Assembly: GCA_009733575.1 (NCBI GenBank)
Contig: ML769387.1
Coordinates: 722,636 to 786,635, forward strand
DNA: 64,000 nt
Reading direction: 5' to 3'
Source of the DNA: Gymnopus androsaceus JB14
Lineage: Eukaryota; Basidiomycota; Agaricomycetes; Agaricales; Omphalotaceae
In this document: piece by piece, positions 46,526-57,071 of the stretch
How the letters are laid out: every line of letters starts with the position of its first letter
Position numbering within the stretch: the stretch's first letter is position 1
The notes under the pieces: model-generated
Told to the model about the DNA's origin: nothing
The model's database searches: none
What the model saw: the letters and a program-made list of their open reading frames with translations, nothing else
Program-made: the position numbers and the translations under genes

Positions 46526-47900
46526 TCACCAAGCACCTGCAGCAGCTATGACTCGAAAGTCCATCCCTCTCTCAGTCTCTGTGGTCATGGATGACGGAGG
46601 AGCTGGAATGACTTTGGCCTCCTCAGCGGAAACTTGTGGCGGCGGAGGGAAAAAGACTCTCGGCACTTTTCTCCTTGCTTCATCAGACCCAGTTGAAACT
46701 AAAGTCGGCTTGCACTGCGACTGTAGACTAGGAGGAGGTGAAAAGACGTTACTGCACCAGAGCGGCTTCCCTTGGACCGTGATTTCCTTTGACTGGGGAG
46801 CCTCATTCGTAGGCTCCGGATCTCTCCTCTCTATCTCCTTCTCATCTCCAGCCTCTGCATCCCTATCCGTCTCACCATCATCATAACGATACGCTGAGAA
46901 CTTCCACCCCTCTGCTAGAAGCTGTTCTCGAACGCATGCTGGACAGTCCGGCAAACAATGGGTGTGTGGTGCCGCCGTGGAGCAGGTCGTGTCCTCCTCA
47001 TATTCCTCAACTTCACGTTGCCCTAGGCCAACCTCTTCATCGTCGTCTGTGCAACTATCTCCGGCATTGAGGTCGGGTTGTCGTATTATCAAGTCGATGG
47101 TAGCTCGGAGACGGCAAATAGTACAGTTAGGTGTACAGTCGTGTTCAAGGAAGATATCTATGCGCGCGTCGATCATTAGCTTTCGACTGGAAGAAAAAGA
47201 CAGACACGAACCTTCGACATCGGAATCTTCCCCGTCATCATCATCGTACACGTCTTGAAAGTTTTGCATTTGGTGCAAAGGAGTACGTATGTACGGTTCA
47301 CCGGACCTGCCGTCAACGTTGGAAGCTCGCGGAGATCTTGCTAAAGCACTGGTACTGGGGTCGTCCGCCTTGTTCCAAGCTTCAGGAAACAAGGGTCGAC
47401 ACTGTGGCTCCTCCGAGTCCCAGTCTGGGTTGGCGTCAGTATTGGATGGATTGAGATTCGAGCTCTAGGGGATGCCAGCAGTGAATGAGGAATAGGATGC
47501 TTGGCAAGAGCAAAAAATGACATACATTATTGCATTCATCATCAGCAGCATAATCATCGAGCTCGTCCAAGTTCTCTTTCCGATCCACTTTTCCCAACCA
47601 AAAACGGATCACTGCATTATTCTCTTTCTCTTCGCCCCCGATCTGCCTGCTACGCTTGAGAGAAGTATTCGCTTTGGTGCTTGGTGAAAGTGTGGTAGGT
47701 GCCATTCCGATCTTCGTGAAGAGTGAGACGTGTGGGCTGATTCTGTTTCCGTATTCCAAGGCGTAGAGGAGCTCGAGGGATGGCGAACAAATGATATCGC
47801 CCGACGAGAAGAGGTTAAGAAAGAGCGGGAGCCAATTAAACAATGTGTCCTTTATAAAGCCAGCCTCTTCCGCCATGTCCACTTTCCCACCAGCCACCAA
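46526..47900 (-). CDS. Hypothetical acidic, cysteine-motif protein
   Basis: Two exons, about 437 residues. Exon 1 starts at 47900 (or the in-frame Met at 47876, MAEEAGFIKDTLFNWLPLFL) and ends DDYAADDECNN before a GTATGT donor near 47525. The acceptor near 47461 resumes SSNLNPSNTDANPDWDSEEP. The second exon has an acidic stretch (DVYDDDDGEDSDVEG), CTPNCTICRLRATIDLII, an acidic region, HCLPDCPACVREQLLAEGWK (two C-x(2-3)-C-x2-C clusters), and a proline-rich tail. The paired HD/HC-x-P-x-C-x-x-C segments look like a repeated small metal-binding unit. I do not recognise the family. Frame is clean over 280 codons of exon 2. Confidence 0.6.
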
Positions 47901-48248
47901 TTACAAGTTCTTATTGTTCCCTTTCGGCGATAAACTCTTTCGATGGCTCGTTATGAGTGCGAGTAGGTGACCAAGTGTGGCGCGCCGGCAGCTTGACGTG
48001 ATCTCTTTTGTTCAGGCAACGTGATCGCGAATTCCCATTGTTCTCTGTTTTTGGCAGGCTATAGCTTCGGGAGCCCGTTGCGAAATAGATGTATTCGTTT
48101 GAAAGAGACCCCAATGCACGAGCTGCGGAGTATGATTGCAGCAGCTCTCTACATTGCGAACGCCAAATCACGGCAAATGCTTTCCTTTAACAAGTTATAG
48201 TGGTACGTTTACAATATTTGCTTGTACAGAATATACATGTACAGCTAC
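47901..48248. other. Spacer
   Basis: Promoter side of the preceding gene and 3' flank of DUF6593-like copy 3. The part near 48180-48240 resembles 37410-37470 beside copy 1. No gene. Confidence 0.4.
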
Positions 48249-48897
48249 TCACCCGGCAGCAGCAGCAGCTGCTGCCTTGGTTACGTCTCTGCGCTTCACG
48301 ATATATGCCAGCGTTGTAATGATATCTTCCACGAAGGCAAGTCCTTCCGGGTATATCCGAAGCGTAGGAGGCTCGTTGGCCGAGAACAAATGCATCGAGC
48401 CCCCATCATACACTGCAGCTACTCGACCTTCCACTTCGAGCTAGAACAAGCACGACAGGAATCCGTTATAAGTCTTTGTGCTTCTCGTTTGACATTTACT
48501 CACATTAGCATGCCGATCTCGCATCCCGTCTAATTTCCATTTGTATATTCGACCGTCTACAGCTGCGAATTTCACTGATCTATTCGTTTACTTGTCGTAG
48601 AAAGGTCATAGCATAGGACTTTTATACTTACTTCCATCCCCATCCGTGGTCTAAAACCTGTATCTGACGGCCTCGGACTAAAACCTCATCCGAGTTTCCA
48701 AACAAGCTAAAGTGCAACTTGATTTCTGCAAAGGGATCGCTACCAGCGAATCCATTTACTAGGTGCTCGATAGTAACGTGTCGTTTCCCCATAAAGCGCC
48801 CACTCTTGGCAATGAAGATGGGAGGCCCGTGATTTACGCCTTGGATGGTAGAGTATGTTGTGTTGTATGGGTGAACGCTCGAGAGAACTAAGTCCAT
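48249..48897 (-). CDS. DUF6593-like protein, copy 3
   Basis: Three exons: MDLVLSSVHPYNTTYSTIQG..GPPIFIAKSGRFMGKRHVTIEH ending VLDHGWGWK; SVKFAAVDGRIYKWKLDGM; and LEVEGRVAAVYDGGSMHLFS followed by TLRIYPEGLAFVEDIITTLA. The C-terminus is an alanine run from a GCAGCAGC-type tract. Frame is clean. Closest to copy 1, and they share 3' flank sequence. Function unknown. Confidence 0.75.
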
Positions 48898-49301
48898 GGG
48901 GTGTGTTTGTCGATGTGCTGGTATGTGTTGCGTTTAAATACGAAACGATATGTGGAGACTTTGGGTTGATTTAGCCATGGCAGTCATGGCTGTCCTTACA
49001 GCCTTTAAGTGTAACTAATCAACACGGAAGCGGGAGCAAAAGCAATACGACAACCGCTTCTAATCTTTCCCGTGTCTATTCCTTCGCCGCAGTGACCAAC
49101 GCTATGTCTTGCCCTCTTTCTACTGTAGCTCAGCCTACTAGCTGCTAAAATTCGGCCAAGACTTTTCAAGTGTCTTGACAGCCTGTAGAGTTATCAAATC
49201 CATGATGTAGGTATGATACTTAATGTTCCACAAACCACTAGCCGCCACCGTTCAGCGCGCTCCATCGAGTTACAGTAAGCAAAGGGCAGCCTGGCTGGAG
49301 C
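48898..49301. other. Spacer between DUF6593-like copies 3 and 4
   Basis: No gene or repeat recognised. Confidence 0.4.
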
Positions 49302-49982
49302 TTATATGATCCCAGCATGATGGTCATGGTGATCTTCCTTGGCTAGCTCTCGCCGATTGGCGGCGTATGCTAATGTCGCGACGATGTCCTCAAGCAGAGA
49401 TCTTCAGGGTACTTATATCCGAAGCACAGGGGGCTCATTCTCGGAGAACAGGTGCCTTGAACCCCCATCCAACATCGCCACAGGCCGACCTTCGACCTCA
49501 AGCTGAGTACAGGTAGCATCGTAGATGGTGAATAAGTTGTATTGATTCAGTTAACATTTTACTTACATACATATCTCGACCCATCCCAGATTCAAGTTTC
49601 CATTTGTATTTCCGGCCGTCCGCGGCTATAATTCGACTGATCTGTTTCAGTTAAGTAGCCAGTCAATGACTCGAATAAGGCTTGAAAAGAATACTCACTT
49701 CCACCCAAACCCATGGTCTATAATCCGCACCTCACGACCTCTGACAACAGCAGTATCGGAATCTCCTATGAGGCCAAAATGCACATTGATTTCTGCAAAG
49801 GGAGGAGTTTCCGCCCCTCCATATCCTCCTTCTCCTGGGTGTTCGATCGTAATATGCTTTCTGTCGGTGAAGTGCCACGTTCTGGCGATAAAGATGGGAA
49901 ACCCTTGATTCGGATTTGCGCCTTGAGCAGCGTTAAAGTACGACGCGTCGTATGGATGAAAGGTTGGGAGGATTAGGTCCAT
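49302..49982 (-). pseudogene. DUF6593-like protein, copy 4, C-terminal frame broken
   Basis: Exon 1, MDLILPTFHPYDASYFNAAQ..GREVRIIDHGFGWK, and exon 2, IIAADGRKYKWKLES, match copy 2. The final exon reads LEVEGRPVAMLDGGSRHLFS and EPPVLRI, then meets TAA near 49420 where copies 2 and 3 have IYPEG. Downstream, LLEDIVATLAYAANRREL is in frame again, so a small insertion plus compensating change disrupted about five codons. It could still encode a shorter protein. Confidence 0.65.
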
Positions 49983-50504
49983 GTTATGAGGGAGATCTGG
50001 GAGGGATTTTGTTTAGCATCGACTTGGTATGTGTACCTGCTTAAATACACACTCAGCGCTCAGTGTGAAAGCTTTGCAACGTGCTCAGACGGTCAATGGA
50101 CGGGCCATTTCAACAATCAAATCCATGCAACGTTCAAATACAGCAGTGAAGCTGGTCAAGTACTATAGCATAGGGCTGTCTACTTTTGAAATGGCTTACA
50201 GTGATTTGTCTTCCTTCTCGTTCACTACTACGTACTACTTCCCGCAAAGATTTATGACTGTCCGATCGTAACAGATAACCACTTCAAGGCTTTCCAATGG
50301 GCATTCCGAATTACCAAACACAAAAGATAAGCTTTCGAGTGATTTATCACGACCCACCGAAAGAGTCAATAGACAAGTCAGTCAAGTGTGGTAGGCGAAC
50401 AAAATTCCAGACTTCTGGTTGGAGAGATACAGTCAACTTTACAAGCAATATTCCGAGAAGTGGAAACATTATCTGCAAAATTTTATCGAGTAGAAGAAAC
50501 TTGC
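49983..50504. other. Upstream region of DUF6593-like copy 4
   Basis: A TTTAAATAC... sequence near 50040 (minus-strand TATA-like) is the only feature. No gene. Confidence 0.35.
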
Positions 50505-50604
50505 TGTCTTTTAAGCTCAATCCCAGAGTAGCACAGAAGTAAAGCTGTTCTAGCTGAAAATAGATTACATTCAATTTTACAAGACTGTTTGACCAAGTAC
50601 AACA

Positions 50605-51137
50605 TCAAGCCTGTCCAATGCTATCCAAATACGCACGACGAGTCGCATGATTCTCAGTGTCTTTCCCCCACAAAAGTTCATTGTCGGATATAACACCCTG
50701 ACTTGACCCTGACAAGAGGAGTCTCAGTATACACATAAATATTAAGTACTTAGCTACCTTCAATATCAAGTTCCGCAAGGCCTTCAGTTATAACGCTGAG
50801 GGACTCTATGGTGGGGCAAAACCCACTGTGTGCAAGTGAAGGTGAGGTGTCAGTGATGAATAATTTGAACTACATACAAGGTGGAAACCTATGTACGTCT
50901 CGTGAATCTGAGCAAGATTGGTCAAGTGCTCTTGCACCTGAAAAAATTGAATAAATAAATAAACGTGAAGAAGAAAACAACCGTTTTATACCTGAGGGGA
51001 GTTCTCAGCGGCGTCCTTGTTATCATATACTGCTCTGGAACCTTCTTGTGTAACGGTACACCCGAGAGCACTGAGTGTCGAGAGACAGGATGAGTAGAAG
51101 AGGGACTGCTGGAAAGAAGATATGCGCGGAAAGGCAT
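50605..51137 (-). pseudogene. Second cupin (ARD-like) gene, decayed
   Basis: It starts MPFRAYLLSSSPSSTHPVSR at 51137. Relative to the left copy it lacks about 12 and 15 nt early on and about 100 nt covering the IEQTARKLAQNWGYP helix, then has GFCPTIESLSVITEGLAELD. It lacks the whole exon WIRMEIPRGALIRMPAG, then keeps the last exon ISDNELLWGKDTENHATRRA with a stop at 50605-50607. The cupin core is therefore gone. The terminal-inverted-repeat element begins 7 bp upstream of its ATG. Confidence 0.8.
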
Positions 51138-51144
51138 GTTTCCC

Positions 51145-52727
51145 TATGAAGGCATTTTTCATCATTTATTGTACATCTTACTCAAATTTGGCTGTTTTTA
51201 CTCTGTGGACGTACTTTTAGCACATATTTTTACTACTTGTGGGTACTTGATGATAATTGTGAATTCCAATGTGTACTTTACCCTTATCTTATAGCGTTGA
51301 ATTTGATATGCTGCTAGGTTCCACTTATAGGTATCTCTGCTCTGGCCGCTCAGTTGTGTATGTCTGAAACTATTGATTTTACTTGCATACCTCCCCAGTG
51401 TACTCTTAAGCCTTTGGTAGTGTACTCTTGAGCTCCAGTGGCATACTCTTGAGCTCCAGTGGTGTACTCTTGAGCTCCTGTGGCATACTCTTGAGCTTCT
51501 CCGATCTACTTCTGAGAGAATTATGGGCAAGCATGCGGGAACAGCTCCTCAGATGCAACAAGAGTGTCACTTCCCCCCTTGCTCATCCTACCCATCTGCT
51601 CCCCGTACCTCTCTTTCGCAGTGTTTGTGATGGTGTCATCCAATCTAGTGAATGGCGATCCTGGAAGGACCAGCGAATGACAAATAGCATACAATGCCAG
51701 CATCCTGTCGGCCGTTTCAGCGATTTGGTCGTACTGATCTTTTCGCTCGTATCCAGTGTATCCACGCATCCACTGCATCCTTTGCCAACCGCCAAATTCT
51801 CATGCCCAAATGCGGCTTGATCATAAGATAAAAGCTATGATAAGAAAGTGAAGATTACTAAATCCGGAGCCTCCACCTGTATTCAATGTAAACTGTCAGA
51901 ATCAAATTACTTTGACATAGCACATAAGCAAGTAAGGTGTCGCGTAGGCCTTAGAATGGAAAGGTGTCACATCGATGCGAAGTTCAAACTCACCCTGCAA
52001 GTGAACATTCTCTGTACCTATACCAGCATGCATGCTGAATGAATTCAACATTGAAATACTCAACAAGTTTCCTTTTCCTTCTCAGTCTTCAACAACTTCT
52101 TTCAAAGTGCATCAATTTTTTGAACGAATTAGGACTCTCCGGCTCCGGGCTAGATGCTGAGGAATCCTTATCTCCCCTTTATCATATCTTTTATCTTATG
52201 ATCAAGCCACATTGGGCATGAGAATTTGGCGGTTTGAACACAAGTGTACAAGATTCATGTATAAAATGATTCAGATTGGCTCGCTGGAGACCGGGTCCTG
52301 CGCGTTCCCACGCTTGAGGTTCCATGATCCACTGCCCATGTCCTCATCAAAAGAGGGGTAAATGAGAGCAAATATTAGGCTTAAATAGTTGGGGATGGAG
52401 TATGTATTGCAAAGTCTTGGGAGCCTTGAACTCGGAGTTGAGCGTGCTCAGTGTTGCTCAGAGGAAGTCAGTGACATGTTCATGGGTCCAAGAAGTACAT
52501 AATCCTGGGGTCAGTGAATGTCAACAGGTCTCAACCAATGCTCAATTGGTGTCAACCAGGGACTCACAGGATCAGTAGTACTTTCACAACTCACGCTCAA
52601 CAAGAAATAAGTTGATTGACTAGAATATTTGACCCTTTGAGTACAATATTGCTACACAAACCACGGAATACCCAAAGTACAATGTAAGCTTATCCAGTAC
52701 CTTTTTATGATGAAAAATACCGTCATA
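51145..52727. mobile_element. 1.58-kb terminal-inverted-repeat element
   Basis: The ends 51145-51165 and 52707-52727 are inverted copies of each other with 19 of 21 bases matching (core ATTTTTCATCAT). Both ends are directly flanked by TTTCCC (51139-51144 and 52728-52733), a 6-bp target site duplication. The empty site is visible in the left arm at 24553-24563, where GGGAAACATG is continuous. Inside I recognise no transposase; the longest frames are short and near a 21-bp satellite. So it is probably a non-autonomous DNA transposon. TSD length does not fit TA (Tc1), 8 bp (hAT) or 3 bp (PIF); family unassigned. Confidence 0.8.
51420..51499 (+). repeat. 21-bp tandem repeat inside the TIR element
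   Basis: About four units of [GT]G[TC][AG]TACTCTTGAGCTCC at 51420-51499. A related TGTACTCTTAAGCC lies just upstream near 51399. The minus frame over it reads repeated SSRVxHW. Confidence 0.85.
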
Positions 52728-52989
52728 TTTCCCACCTGCTCTTGCTGACTTTGAGGATATACTTTTAAGTGCTGGACTGTTGCACAATGCAAGATATCGG
52801 CATTGGTCAACTGAGCTCTTCAAGTTTTGGGGTAAGCTCGACTAGTTCCAAATAGAGGAAACCTCTACAAATATTCAAGCCCCGTGTCATAACTCGTTCT
52901 TTACAAGCTACGGCACGTACCTTTGGCCTTCCAAATGCGCCTTAAGCTTGGCATGCTCTTAGAGGCGATCGCGGGGGTCAGAAGAAAGA

Positions 52990-53125
52990 ATAAAAAGATG
53001 GATGGCGCTAAAATTAAAAATTACCAGCTCTCTTTACCAATCGCAGTCTTTGTGCCGCTTCAAGGGCTTTCCACAAATCCAGGTTCCGAATCCAAATTTG
53101 GACTGAAATCTTCGGACTTTTTCCT
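52990..53125 (+). pseudogene. Fragment of TAP42 5' end
   Basis: The plus strand matches the coding strand of TAP42 around its start: GGCGCTAAAAT..AAAA, then TACCAGCTCTCTTT, GCAGTCTTTGTGCCGC and AGGCTTTC-like sequence, then intron-like CCGAATC. The stretch with the ATG and next codons (MTTLP in the real gene) is deleted, so it cannot start. It ends within the first intron equivalent. Confidence 0.75.
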
Positions 53126-53130
53126 CGAGA

Positions 53131-54420
53131 AGATGCAGCCGGATTTGGCAATTTGCCTTGGCTGGTGTGGCAGGGGAATTACAACATCCAATGGCTAACA
53201 ATTTTTTCCCCATTGAATTGCAGATTCAGCTTTGAACGACTACGTTTCTCATTATAAGTGTCTTCATCGCAAAGGATTATGGCTTGCATAGATTCCGAAA
53301 AGTTGTGATCGATTAGCCTATTCAATCATAGGCACACTCGACGAGACGAGAACACATAAATACCGCAAGTCCGCAGTGTTTTTCTGCTCCGGTAAAGGCT
53401 TGTTCTCATAGTCTGGATCTCACTCTCATTCTCGTTTATTGCAGCAGCAAAAAGCTATAGGCGGACTCTATTGATCATAGATAAATCCCTAATCGTGATT
53501 TGATCCAGTGGAGGTTAATCTGTGGTGATGCGGTCAAATTATCGTCGATGAGAAGCCCGAGGAGACAGAGAAGATGTACGAAGTATAAAGTGACCACAAA
53601 GTGAGCTTGCTCCGTGATCCGCGCCAACGAGAAACTGATACCAATTCGACCTTGCAGCAAGATGACATTTATTGTTCCAGGATTCACAGAGTCTGTCTCG
53701 CGAGATGTTCTGGGAATGGATCAACTTGACGCGTTCGCATACGTGCCAAATGTCCTGCAGGATGGTCCTTCTCACCAAAGTGACAGTTTTTCAAAGATGG
53801 AACTCGTAGTAACAAATTGCTCAAGGATAGCGCCTTGCATTCTGCCAGCTCTCATATTTTCCTACTTCCATCCTGCTTCATCTCACTGAGCTGCGGAATG
53901 CGGTCGCCGAATATGGTATAATTATACTTGCAGCTTGAACTCTGGAATTCATCGTCCATTCACAGACGGAGGAAGTGAGCGCCGAACGTTGAACTTGACA
54001 TAAAGAAGATGTGTTGAATTAAAAGACGGCACCGTGCACAAAAAGTTTGGTCCTGAATGTCGGGTCAAAGTTGTGTCCAATCAAGAGGCCTAGCCCGATT
54101 TGTCCGACTCATACGTCCACCACAATAAGTTTAACTGTCATTTCTCTCAATCCATTGCCACCTCGCACCCTCCAAAAAGTACAGACTCTACATTCTTTAT
54201 ACTTTCATTTGTTTGCTTTTCAGGAGGTGAGTGGCTCCAACATTCAAGTACATTTATGTTCCGTCCCACTAAGCACTCCCCTATAGCTTCCTCCTTGACT
54301 ACCGACTCCGATAGACTATTTCCTTCTCTTAGCCTTCGGGCATTGAGCTCACCTAAATCTAGTGCGTCAAAAAAGCTTGCTCACCCATTCATTCACCGAT
54401 TAATATGTTATCTTTAGCTC
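53131..54420. other. Region without a supported gene
   Basis: Frames at 53475-53890 on both strands are open for 70-90 codons but show no family pattern. The last 300 bp before 54421 are pyrimidine-rich, consistent with the promoter of the next gene. No RNA gene was recognised. Confidence 0.35.
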
Positions 54421-56061
54421 ATGTCTATCGACCTGCCTTCTGAGCAAAGGCCTGGGCAGGACCAAGATTCCTCAGATGGAGGCAGCAGGAAGAGCACTGT
54501 CAGCAACCAAAGCAATGAAAGTGGCTCAACCAAAACCGACGAGAGCTCTCGAACGACCACAACAACTCCGGACACTTCTATTTCTTCCATTAATAAGGAT
54601 CCTAGTCCTGCATTACCACTAGCTAATCCTCGCAAACAAAAATCCACAGGGATCCTTAATCTTAGTCGCTCATCCAGCTTCTCAAGATTACGTTCTGGAT
54701 CTACTTCGAGCAACAATGCGCCGATCCTAGAACCAGTTCCGCCTCTTCCAAAGATTGAAACCCAACTTCCGAAATCTATTCTCACTACCTCCTCCTCTTG
54801 CTCCTCATTAACCAACTCTCCTTCTCCATTACCTCACACTCACTCCCTTACCCGGATCCCCTCCGTCCAATTCGCACCTCTGCCTCAGCTTGCTCCTAGA
54901 AAACGGAAATCTTCTGTTCCCCTAGGTATCGCTGCAAGAAGCGCGATGATGCAGAGACGAAGGCAGATTATGTACGGAACTTCCGCCGCTGCTACTTTTG
55001 AAGAAGACGGACCCATCCAATACTCGGATAGTCTTCCTTCACCTACTCCCGATGGTTCCGATTCTAGACCCAGAATTATCCGATCGGCCTCTGAGGGAGG
55101 TGGGATGTGGACGTCCGAGGAGGCAGAGGAACATTACAAGCGCCAGGTTCGGTCCAAGGAGAAGGAGAGGGAGAAGAAGCTGAAAAGACAGCAGAAGGAG
55201 GAAGAGAGAGAGGCCGCCAAGGCTGCTGCCAGGGAAAAGTATGGGTATGATAACATTCCCGATGGGGTCGAAGATGATGATCCATTGGTAGTATTCGGGA
55301 GGATGATGAAGGATGCTTGGAGGAAGGTTGGGAAGAAGGATAAAGGCAAGACCAAGGCCAAGGCTGACCCACACATAAGGACGCAGGCTGAGGCTGAGGC
55401 TGATTCGGCTGTGCGGCCACGTACTCGCCTGCGGCGGCTGGTTCAGCGTTCGGTGTCAGTGGTAGAATCGAAAAAGGCTGTCCAAGGATGACGATAATAA
55501 TAGTGCAACGAAGGACATCCTGGAATCCGACTCTGTATCGAACGAAGATCAAGGTTCTGCTGATCTAGAGGGCAAAAAGTCCGTAGAAGACAACAAAAAC
55601 GACGTAGAGACAGAGGCCGAGGCAGATATAGACCCGAACGAAGTAGATGTGTCGAAGATTGTTCCTCTCAGATCAGGCTCTCCTCCACCTTCTGCTCCCC
55701 CTTTGCAGAGGACAGATTCCTACCAGTCTCAGTCAGACACATCATCTATCGCCGAAACCGACGTCGACGCTGATGCTGATGCTAATACCACCGTCGAGTC
55801 GTCGGACTCGTTATCGACGACGACAACCGTAATGACAACCCCATCTTCTCCTACTCCGACCGAGTATTATACCCCGACTGCGACCGACTTTCCCGAGTCT
55901 CCTACTTCCACACAATCACAGACACAAACACACAAACACCGACGCCTAAACGATCCACATTCAAGAACGTTAAAGACCTTTCCGTCGCGATGGACACCGA
56001 GAAGCAGGTGCACGAACTCCCTTCGTTGGAACTGACTCCGATGTCTCCGTTCAAATTTTGA
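54421..56061 (+). CDS. Long disordered Ser/Pro-rich and charged protein (two frameshifts)
   Basis: An uninterrupted 356-codon frame starts at 54421 (MSIDLPSEQRPGQDQDSSDG). It is Ser/Thr-rich, then has PRKRKSSVPLGIAARSAMMQ with RRRQIMYGTSAA, SEGGGMWTSEEAEEHYKRQV and a strongly charged coiled-coil-like helix (KEKEREKKLKRQQKEEERE). GYDNIPDGVEDDDPLVVFGR and basic VGKKDKGKTKAK follow. Its stop at 55489-55491 is probably not the true end. One base less in CCAAGG (55481-55487) continues into an acidic 140-residue frame (DILESDSVSNEDQGSADLEG, SPPPSAPPLQRTDSYQS). A second shift in the CACA-rich stretch (about 55915-55945) leads to STFKNVKDLSVAMDTEKQVH, ending LTPMSPFKF at 56061. No catalytic domain; function unknown. 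Confidence 0.6.
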
Positions 56062-57071
56062 ACCGACTGCGATTCATCGACGGCTGCACGACCGTGGCCT
56101 AACTGCTTACGGACTTTTTTTCTTTTCGGGATTACACAGGAGCCTATCTGCAACGCCAACGGCGACGAGTATGTATATCTGTCTCATCCTATCCTATCTT
56201 TATGAACGAGATTACCATCCGTCATCTACTTATCTATCTAGCATACCAAGTCTACATATACTCTCCAAGTAGTACCTACCTATTTACTGCTACATTTATC
56301 TGTACTTACTTACATCCCTGTAAATGCTTGCTTGCTTGCTCGGTTTCGTCTCACTCGTCCATTCTGCTTTTGTAATTAGTTTCTTTCAAGTTGTGTCTGC
56401 AGTCTGGGAGTCTGGACTGTGTCTCCGACGGAAGTTCATGGCACCAAGGCGTATTACTCTGCCTACGGGAGACTATGACTTCGTGGTAGCAAGGCGAACA
56501 GCAAAAAGGTCTAATTGAAACTGGTTCCCAACGGCATCTAGACTATGTAGCGGCGCTCTCTGGTTATTTGGCTAATCTCTGATAAGAGTGTACGCAGCGC
56601 CTAGAAGGAGCGTATTGATAGAAAACTTTAATGCTACCAATCACAGCCGCAAAAAAAGCTTTGAACTCTACCTTTCGCTGTTCGAGCGGACGAATTGCTA
56701 TCGCGTTGGTACTTCCAAATATATCTCCAGCATTCTCAAAGTTTTACCAGGTTGTCATAACTCCCTTTTACCAGTCGAGAAAATGGATCCAGACAAAAAA
56801 AGGGATCCTTTGTCTTCTGTCCTTTTCCCGAGTGGGAAAAGGAAAGTAATCTATAGTATTGAACCGAGAAAAACTTCAAGAAGTACAAAGCTTTTTATGA
56901 TTGTGATAGGCGCCACTTCCCGCCTGAGAAAGGCGCTATGAAATAATGAAAGGCAACGTTTCCTCGACCTTTCCCAGTCCTTTTCCAGAGATGGAAAAAT
57001 ACCTCGGACTCCCGTGGTGAAGTAAACCACTCTTCTCGTCCATCGGCCATGGCAGTGACGATGAAGGTGAT
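56062..57071. other. Spacer with a small hairpin
   Basis: No convincing gene. A hairpin with 9-bp arms, CCTTTTCCC/GGGAAAAGG with a 4-base loop, lies at 56821-56842. Short TACTTACCTA-type runs occur around 56250-56310. Confidence 0.4.

Larger units (their letters stand above)
50505..53130 (-). repeat. Right arm of the inverted segmental duplication
   Basis: Read on the minus strand this repeats TAP42 5' end, promoter and cupin gene of 24060-25530, interrupted by the element at 51145-52727. Homology covers 53120-52990 (TAP42 start region), 52890-52733 (promoter) and 51137-50505 (cupin gene and 3' flank, with internal deletions). Confidence 0.8.

Noticed and set aside
51198..51530. Arg/Ser-rich repeat protein on the minus strand
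   Set aside because: It is the translation of the 21-bp satellite within the TIR element; no start context or domain supports a gene.
54414..55552. Long minus-strand frames opposite the disordered protein
   Set aside because: Low-complexity Ser/Thr/Lys codons keep the antisense strand open; the plus frame has a better start and a 356-codon run.
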